Shown: positions 6,557 to 9,637 of the stretch, piece by piece | Position numbering within the stretch: the stretch's first letter is position 1 | How the letters are laid out: every line of letters begins with the position of its first letter | Source: Desulfobacterales bacterium CG23_combo_of_CG06-09_8_20_14_all_51_8 | GTDB taxonomy: Bacteria > Desulfobacterota > Desulfobacteria > Desulfobacterales > Desulfosalsimonadaceae | Length of the DNA: 9,637 nucleotides | Direction of reading: 5' to 3' | Assembly (NCBI GenBank): GCA_002772195.1 | Contig: PCSG01000281.1 | Coordinates: 9,110-18,746 of the forward strand | Position numbers and translations under genes: made by a program | Notes under the pieces: model-generated | The model's input: only the letters and a program-made list of their open reading frames with translations | Told to the model about the DNA's origin: nothing | The model's database searches: none

Positions 6557-6818
6557 CTTTTTCTTTACTATCATTTTTTTCCCAGTCCAGCGGAATCAGT
6601 TTAACCTCTCCCCGAACATCAATTCCAAAATCTTCTTTCAGCTTATTGAACCGATCCATAACCAGCTTTTCATCTTTCGGAGCGACCAGTTTAATATTAC
6701 AGACAATCCTAGCATTAGACCGGTCAAGGAGGGCATTGGCTTTCTCCTGAAATTTCATCACTCTCTCCGCCGGAGTTTTCAGCCGCCACTTGTAGTAAGT
6801 TCCCAGTAAACTTTTCAT
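6543..6818 (-). CDS. Hypothetical protein, 91 aa, overlapping RusA
   Basis: No family is recognised. ATG at 6818 is chosen; GTG at 6824 would add two residues. The N-terminal third is basic and helical (YYKWRLKTPAERVMKFQEK). The middle alternates hydrophobic and charged residues in a beta-alpha-beta manner (ARIVCNIKLVAP, a helix, then VRGEVKLIPLDW), like a small single-domain protein. The last 12 residues are charged. The gene overlaps the end of RusA by 95 nt, the longest overlap here, so either the RusA tail or this N-terminus is under double coding constraint. Its TAA lies between the -35 and -10 elements of the promoter for the next block. Confidence 0.65.
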   Translation of the reverse strand: MKSLLGTYYKWRLKTPAERVMKFQEKANALLDRSNARIVCNIKLVAPKDEKLVMDRFNKLKEDFGIDVRGEVKLIPLDWEKNDSKEKVAEK

Positions 6819-7188
6819 ATTCACTTTTGCTTAATGGCTTAATAATCAAAATTGTTTCTTGAAAATTAGTGCCGAATATCTTGACCATCCTCAAATCTAT
6901 TATCTGCTTGTCATTCGCATAAACGATTCCCTCTAAAGAATCAGCCGTTAACTTATCATTTATTAAATCCTGACGGCATTCCTGAGGCATTACATAGAGA
7001 GCGATTACCTTAACGAATCCCCGCTCCATGTAATCCCATCCCTGCTCCCTCACAGCCTGTTTCGCCAGAGTCTGAACGGTGCTTTTGTATATCAGCGATT
7101 CTTTTGTTAAAAATATATTTCCCCATCTGCTCCGGCCATACTGCTGGTTGACGCTTACCGGAATCATTGGAATTTTTATAATTAGCAT
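6724..7188 (-). CDS. rusA: RusA-like Holliday junction resolvase
   Basis: The 154-aa protein has the RusA pattern. The N-terminal IPMIPVSVNQQYGR is the strand-and-loop that opens the fold; RQDLINDKLTADSLEGIVYANDKQIIDLRMVK (72-103, in two adjoining pieces) is the catalytic region, with Asp74, Asn77, Asp83 and Asp93 visible, followed by ETILIIKP. RusA enzymes are metal-dependent dimeric nucleases that resolve four-way junctions during recombination or before packaging, and they are typical of lambdoid and many other phages. E. coli RusA uses three aspartates; by my alignment the second one is Ile76 here, with Asp78 close by, so catalysis should be checked. The Gly/Ser/Glu-rich end (from about 130) extends past the usual domain and overlaps the 91-aa gene. 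It starts 1 nt after the 63-aa gene. Confidence 0.85.
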   Translation of the reverse strand: MLIIKIPMIPVSVNQQYGRSRWGNIFLTKESLIYKSTVQTLAKQAVREQGWDYMERGFVKVIALYVMPQECRQDLINDKLTADSLEGIVYANDKQIIDLRMVKIFGTNFQETILIIKPLSKSEYEKFTGNLLQVAAENSGGESDEISGESQCPP

Positions 7189-7189
7189 A

Positions 7190-7381
7190 TTAATAATAAA
7201 AATGCTCTAATTCATAAATCGTGATAACATTTTCTCCCAGTTCGGCCTTATCAAATTCAATCTTTTTCTTTTTTTCTAACTCTAAAAGATTAACTGGAAG
7301 CAAGTGTCCAACTAATTTTTTATAGTCTTCCCATTCTGAATCATTCATTATTCTAGTGGTTGTGATAGTTAATTTTTGCAT
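7190..7381 (-). CDS. Hypothetical protein, 63 aa
   Basis: No family is recognised. The ATG at 7381 lies 29 nt inside the end of the GT-B gene, and the TAA ends 1 nt before the RusA start, so it fills the space between two solid genes in tight operon order. The protein opens with a beta-like KLTITTTRI strand, then a helix rich in Glu, Lys and Leu (NDSEWEDYKKLVGHLLPVN), a basic Lys run, and ends with an ITIYELEHFYY segment. No SD is visible, so translational coupling to the preceding gene is likely. Confidence 0.65.
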   Translation of the reverse strand: MQKLTITTTRIMNDSEWEDYKKLVGHLLPVNLLELEKKKKIEFDKAELGENVITIYELEHFYY

Positions 7382-8303
7382 TTTTTTGAGTTAATTTTTT
7401 ACACAGACCCTCCATTTTTTTGGCAGACAGCTGGACATCGTGCTTTTCCTCAACATCCTTCCGACCCAATCGGCCCAGATTTTCTCTCATTTCTGGATCC
7501 TCTAAAAGTGTCAATAAATAATTCTTCCACGTACTAAATCCCATTCGTCCCGGCCAGATTTCAACGCAGGGAAGTCCACAAGCCCAAGCCGTCAAAGTTT
7601 TGTTGTTTGACTTCGGATAGTCCCAGATTTCGTCTAGTTTCGGATTAATGGCGATATCGCAGGCCATAATCTCGTCATTGACCGTATCCAACTTCCACTC
7701 CGTGAACTCCCAAGGAATCTTCGTTTCAATCTCCCCGCTATCGCTTATTATTTTCAGCTTGAAATTAAACTTATCATAAATTTCCTCCAGTTCCGGAATA
7801 TATTTTTTCAGAGCCTTGATCGTTCCTCGGTTGCCGAACCAGACTATTTCCGGCGGGACATTCGAGCCGTGATCAGTCTTGAATTTGTTGTGATATTCCA
7901 AGCACATCCCGTCCGGTATGATTTCAATCGGCGTTTTGGTTCTTTCCCGCACCAGTTCGGCCATTTGACAGGTCGGCACGGTTATGCAGTCGGCCATTTC
8001 CAGCATCTCATCAAGTGAGGCGGTTTGCGTCGGCATCAGCCAGTCTGGATCGCAAATATCAAAGATTATTTTTTTTCCGATCTCTTTCAAATAGCGGACT
8101 TTATGGTTTATCATTGGCCCGTAGACTTTCTGCAGAATGACCACGTCAGCCAATTCAGCGTCTCTGGGATCGAGAGCCATGAAAGAATCCTTGATATATT
8201 TCATCGGCCACTTCACCCTGATTCGGATCGAGCCGGTGTTGGCGTGCTGGGGACAGCGGACGGAGAATGGGACAAAGGCGATTTTAATATTCTTCATCTT
8301 CAT
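7353..8303 (-). CDS. GT-B fold glycosyltransferase (GT1/GT4-like), 316 aa
   Basis: ATG 8303 is chosen (MKMKNIKIAF...); TTG 8321 and ATG 8297 are alternatives. The N-terminal half has a KIAFVPFS strand and the IRIRVKWP segment typical of the acceptor domain, then FDICDPDWL. The C-terminal half has EIIPDGM (127-133), VWFGNRG (154-160), and SNNKTLTAWACGLPCVE (232-248), the donor-binding region of GT-B enzymes where the nucleotide-sugar sits. There is no transmembrane helix. It transfers an unknown sugar, probably in series with the neighbouring GT2 enzymes. It is slightly shorter than many GT4 enzymes (about 350-400 aa). It overlaps the 56-aa gene by 20 nt and ends in TAG inside the start of the 63-aa gene. 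Confidence 0.85.
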   Translation of the reverse strand: MKMKNIKIAFVPFSVRCPQHANTGSIRIRVKWPMKYIKDSFMALDPRDAELADVVILQKVYGPMINHKVRYLKEIGKKIIFDICDPDWLMPTQTASLDEMLEMADCITVPTCQMAELVRERTKTPIEIIPDGMCLEYHNKFKTDHGSNVPPEIVWFGNRGTIKALKKYIPELEEIYDKFNFKLKIISDSGEIETKIPWEFTEWKLDTVNDEIMACDIAINPKLDEIWDYPKSNNKTLTAWACGLPCVEIWPGRMGFSTWKNYLLTLLEDPEMRENLGRLGRKDVEEKHDVQLSAKKMEGLCKKLTQKNAKINYHNH

Positions 8304-8454
8304 CAAATCTGAAAATTTCAATTATTTCTTCGGTAGCTTTTTCTGAATCCATTTCCGTGCAATTATCAATGCCAGTCCCATAGGTATCGAGATAAAAATT
8401 TCTATCAATAATTTCTTTGATTTTTTTCTGAATATTTTCCTTGTCTTCTTTCAT
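8284..8454 (-). CDS. 56-aa acidic small protein with strong SD
   Basis: ATG 8454 is preferred because a GAAAGGAG Shine-Dalgarno (8473-8466) lies 11 nt upstream, inside the last codons of the GT2 gene; the GTG at 8466 sits on top of that SD and is unlikely. The protein has a charged N-terminal helix (KENIQKKIKEIIDRNFY), a Gly/Thr turn with one Cys, a second helix (SEKATEEIIEIFRF), and an acidic DEDEEY tail. No family is recognised, though the helix-turn-ATxEII pattern is one I associate with small unnamed phage proteins. Like the 57-aa gene, it follows a GT2 gene directly and is one of only two genes here with a strong SD. Confidence 0.7.
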   Translation of the reverse strand: MKEDKENIQKKIKEIIDRNFYLDTYGTGIDNCTEMDSEKATEEIIEIFRFDEDEEY

Positions 8455-8462
8455 TCTTTTAA

Positions 8463-9239
8463 TCACTCCTTTCTAATTTTATCGTATAAAACCCTGTTGA
8501 TTTCCCGTTCGGCCATCTTCTGTTCTTTGGTCCTTTGATTGGTCGCACTCGGATTCATGTGCCATATAACAGCGTCTTTATTCCAGACGAATTTGTAGCC
8601 GGCTTCATAAAGCCGATTAGCAAATTCCACGTCTTCAAAACCATAACCCGAGAATCTCTCGTCAAATCCGATGCTCCCGTCCTTTGCCTTGATTCGGGCA
8701 ACTTCCGTCGCCATGGCACAATTCCCCGTAGTGAAATGACCTTTGCGGAAAGTGCCGCCCGTCCAGTCTTGATAATACTGCGTCATCTTACCTTCTTCGA
8801 TCGGGACTGGAATTTCCTTGTCGAGGTAGGAACGTTGACTGGAGCGGTAGCCAACCTGAATCTCCTTTGGATTGAACTTCGATGCATACGCCGCAATTAA
8901 ATTGTTGTTCGGCAGGCAATCATCGTCAACCATTATCAGGAGTTCACCGCTAGCGTGCCGGATACCGCAATTGCGAGCCACTGCGGGCGTCGCCCGGTCA
9001 ACATTGCCCGTATCATACCACTTCAGAAAATACTTGGCATTGTATCCTCGTCTTTGGCCCCGGATAAACTGCTCGCTGGCATCCCAGTATCGGAGCATTT
9101 TTTGCGTTCCGTCCGTCGAGCCGTCCACACAGACGATCACCTCAAAAGGCTTATCCCAGATTTGCATTGAAAGCCGGCGAAGATGCCATTGCAAGGTGTC
9201 TCGCCGATTCCAAGAAGTTATTATGTATGAGACCAACAT
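8463..9239 (-). CDS. Family 2 glycosyltransferase with galactosyltransferase-type C-terminus, 258 aa
   Basis: A well-conserved GT-A enzyme. VSYIITSWNR (3-12) and VCVDGSTDGT (37-45) bind the nucleotide-sugar, AVARNCGIRHASGELLIMVD leads into the DDD metal site (105-107), and FSGYGFEDVEFANRL (196-210) is the ED-containing block of the Glyco_transf_7C region, with the catalytic Glu/Asp; His227 in IWHMNP is the expected C-terminal ligand. It is soluble, with no membrane helix. Donor and acceptor are unknown; the C-terminal block resembles Gal/GalNAc-transferring and polypeptide GalNAc-type enzymes. A weak AAAAAAG precedes ATG 9239. Its TGA lies 8 nt before the 56-aa gene, whose SD it contains. Confidence 0.9.
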   Translation of the reverse strand: MLVSYIITSWNRRDTLQWHLRRLSMQIWDKPFEVIVCVDGSTDGTQKMLRYWDASEQFIRGQRRGYNAKYFLKWYDTGNVDRATPAVARNCGIRHASGELLIMVDDDCLPNNNLIAAYASKFNPKEIQVGYRSSQRSYLDKEIPVPIEEGKMTQYYQDWTGGTFRKGHFTTGNCAMATEVARIKAKDGSIGFDERFSGYGFEDVEFANRLYEAGYKFVWNKDAVIWHMNPSATNQRTKEQKMAEREINRVLYDKIRKE

Positions 9240-9250
9240 CTTTTTTATTG

Positions 9251-9388
9251 TTAATAATTATTTGCCGTCCAAGAATTATAGACATTTACTAAAAATTCAG
9301 GATACCAGTAATAAAGCCAACTAGTACTTTCTATTTGCAGTTCCTGCGGATACCAAACTGGAATAATTGTCTGCAGTTCACCTTTCAT
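9251..9388 (-). CDS. Possible 45-aa aromatic-rich mini-protein
   Basis: ATG 9388 opens 45 codons to TAA at 9253-9251, ending 11 nt before the GT2 start, which is normal operon spacing here. The peptide has four Trp and six Tyr and two similar blocks, WYPQEL (12-17) and WYPEFL (28-33). No family is recognised and no SD is seen. The unusual composition could mean a real carbohydrate- or membrane-facing peptide, or simply an ORF by chance in the leader of the GT2 gene. Confidence 0.45.
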   Translation of the reverse strand: MKGELQTIIPVWYPQELQIESTSWLYYWYPEFLVNVYNSWTANNY

Positions 9389-9405
9389 TTTATTTATTAT
9401 TAGTT

Positions 9406-9437
9406 ATTTTAGCTTATTGATTAGAAATCTTTGTCAA
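9406..9437 (-). promoter_or_regulatory. Weak candidate promoter upstream of the glycosyltransferase block
   Basis: A perfect TTGACA (9437-9432) and a TAAAAT (9411-9406, five of six) are present on the minus strand, but the 20-nt spacer is longer than the preferred 16-18. Transcription would begin near 9399, just before the 45-aa ORF. The -35 lies within the end of the preceding small ORF. Confidence 0.25.
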
Positions 9438-9576
9438 GTAAAAAGAGACGACGTCTATCTCGTAATTCTTTTAATTCAATTAAGAGCCTAACTGCCATTT
9501 CTATTGCTCCCTCGCCATTGGCTTTTTTATTTCCACCGACATCATCTTCAAAATTTTCAATTAAAAACTGCCCCAA
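9421..9576 (-). CDS. Small helical protein, start uncertain (51 aa from TTG)
   Basis: The frame ends with TAA at 9423-9421 and is open for 64 codons back to a TAG at 9618-9616. The only good start within it is TTG 9576 (an ATG at 9498 would give 25 aa). The reading looks genuinely coding: a helix with FLIENFEDD, a Gly/Asn turn, then AIEMAVRLLIELKELRD and a basic-hydrophobic end. The codons upstream of the TTG also read like protein (SPTQKQVEAL), which suggests the true N-terminus is further up and that the start is displaced, frameshifted or mis-assembled. No family is recognised. Confidence 0.45.
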   Translation of the reverse strand: MGQFLIENFEDDVGGNKKANGEGAIEMAVRLLIELKELRDRRRLFLLDKDF

Positions 9577-9607
9577 AGCTTCTACTTGTTTTTGTGTTGG
9601 TGAACTA

Positions 9608-9637
9608 CTATCGGGCTAAAGACCTGATAGCTTCCTG
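9608..9637 (-). CDS. Possible C-terminal end of an upstream gene (partial)
   Basis: In the frame beginning at the last base of the window, nine codons (QEAIRSLAR) precede TAG at 9610-9608. It could be the tail of a gene whose body lies to the right, or the 5' part of the small ORF below it joined by a +1 shift. Too short to judge. Confidence 0.25.
   Translation of the reverse strand, partial: QEAIRSLAR

Noticed and set aside
9275..9280. A perfect TATAAT on the minus strand upstream of the GT2 gene at 9239
   Set aside because: No matching -35 lies 16-18 nt upstream and the TG spacing is wrong for an extended -10; it falls inside the 45-aa frame.
8872..9324. A 150-codon plus-strand frame
   Set aside because: It is antisense to a clear GT2 glycosyltransferase with intact DGSTDGT, DDD and GYGFEDVEF blocks.
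1945..9618. Recoding of TAG as an amino acid, suggested by the in-frame TAG at 9618
   Set aside because: Three genes (ends 1945, 4903 and 7353) stop at TAG at sensible protein lengths, so TAG appears to be a normal stop here.
9609..9630. Inverted repeat CTATCGGG / CCTGATAG with a 7-nt loop near the right edge
   Set aside because: It needs one G-U pair on the plus strand and has an A-C mismatch on the gene-bearing strand; no T-run follows. Probably chance, though it sits at the odd reading-frame junction.

Overview
All convincing genes lie on the minus strand. They form one dense, unidirectional block that reads from about 9615 down to the left edge, and most neighbours touch or overlap. The window carries a RusA-type Holliday junction resolvase, a ParB-like/DNA methyltransferase fusion and many tiny unrecognised ORFs in tight overlap. 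That combination suggests a tailed-phage genome, prophage or phage-like element rather than a chromosomal housekeeping region. The host cannot be named. No rRNA, tRNA, integrase, virion structural gene or CRISPR array is visible. The DNA is moderately AT-rich and most starts lack a Shine-Dalgarno (SD) sequence.

Right part, 9637-6543, in transcription order: the tail of an unseen gene, a small helical ORF (9576-9421), a 45-aa aromatic-rich ORF (9388-9251), a GT2 glycosyltransferase (9239-8463), a 56-aa acidic protein (8454-8284), a GT-B glycosyltransferase (8303-7353), a 63-aa protein (7381-7190), RusA (7188-6724) and a 91-aa unknown (6818-6543).

Middle, 6542-6429: this is the only real intergenic gap. 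It holds a near-consensus extended -10 promoter and, about 40-75 nt downstream, a hairpin with a T-run. The layout looks like an attenuator or a short RNA in front of the second gene block.

Left part, 6428-1: a second GT2 enzyme, a 57-aa acidic protein, a LmbE/PIG-L deacetylase, a three-domain fusion (GT2 + zinc-ribbon methyltransferase + FkbM methyltransferase), a LicD/fukutin-type transferase, a small SAM methyltransferase, a 122-aa unknown, a secreted calcineurin-like phosphoesterase, a 42-aa membrane protein, and the ParB-DNA methyltransferase fusion that runs off the left edge.

Together this is a glycan-building and glycan-decorating cassette embedded among phage nucleic-acid genes: four glycosyltransferase domains, a sugar deacetylase, a LicD-like transferase and three probable small-molecule or sugar methyltransferase domains. 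No flippase, polymerase or polytopic membrane partner is present. My inference is that the enzymes act in the cytoplasm on a protein, nucleic acid or soluble glycan, possibly a virion component. The sequence alone does not show the substrate.
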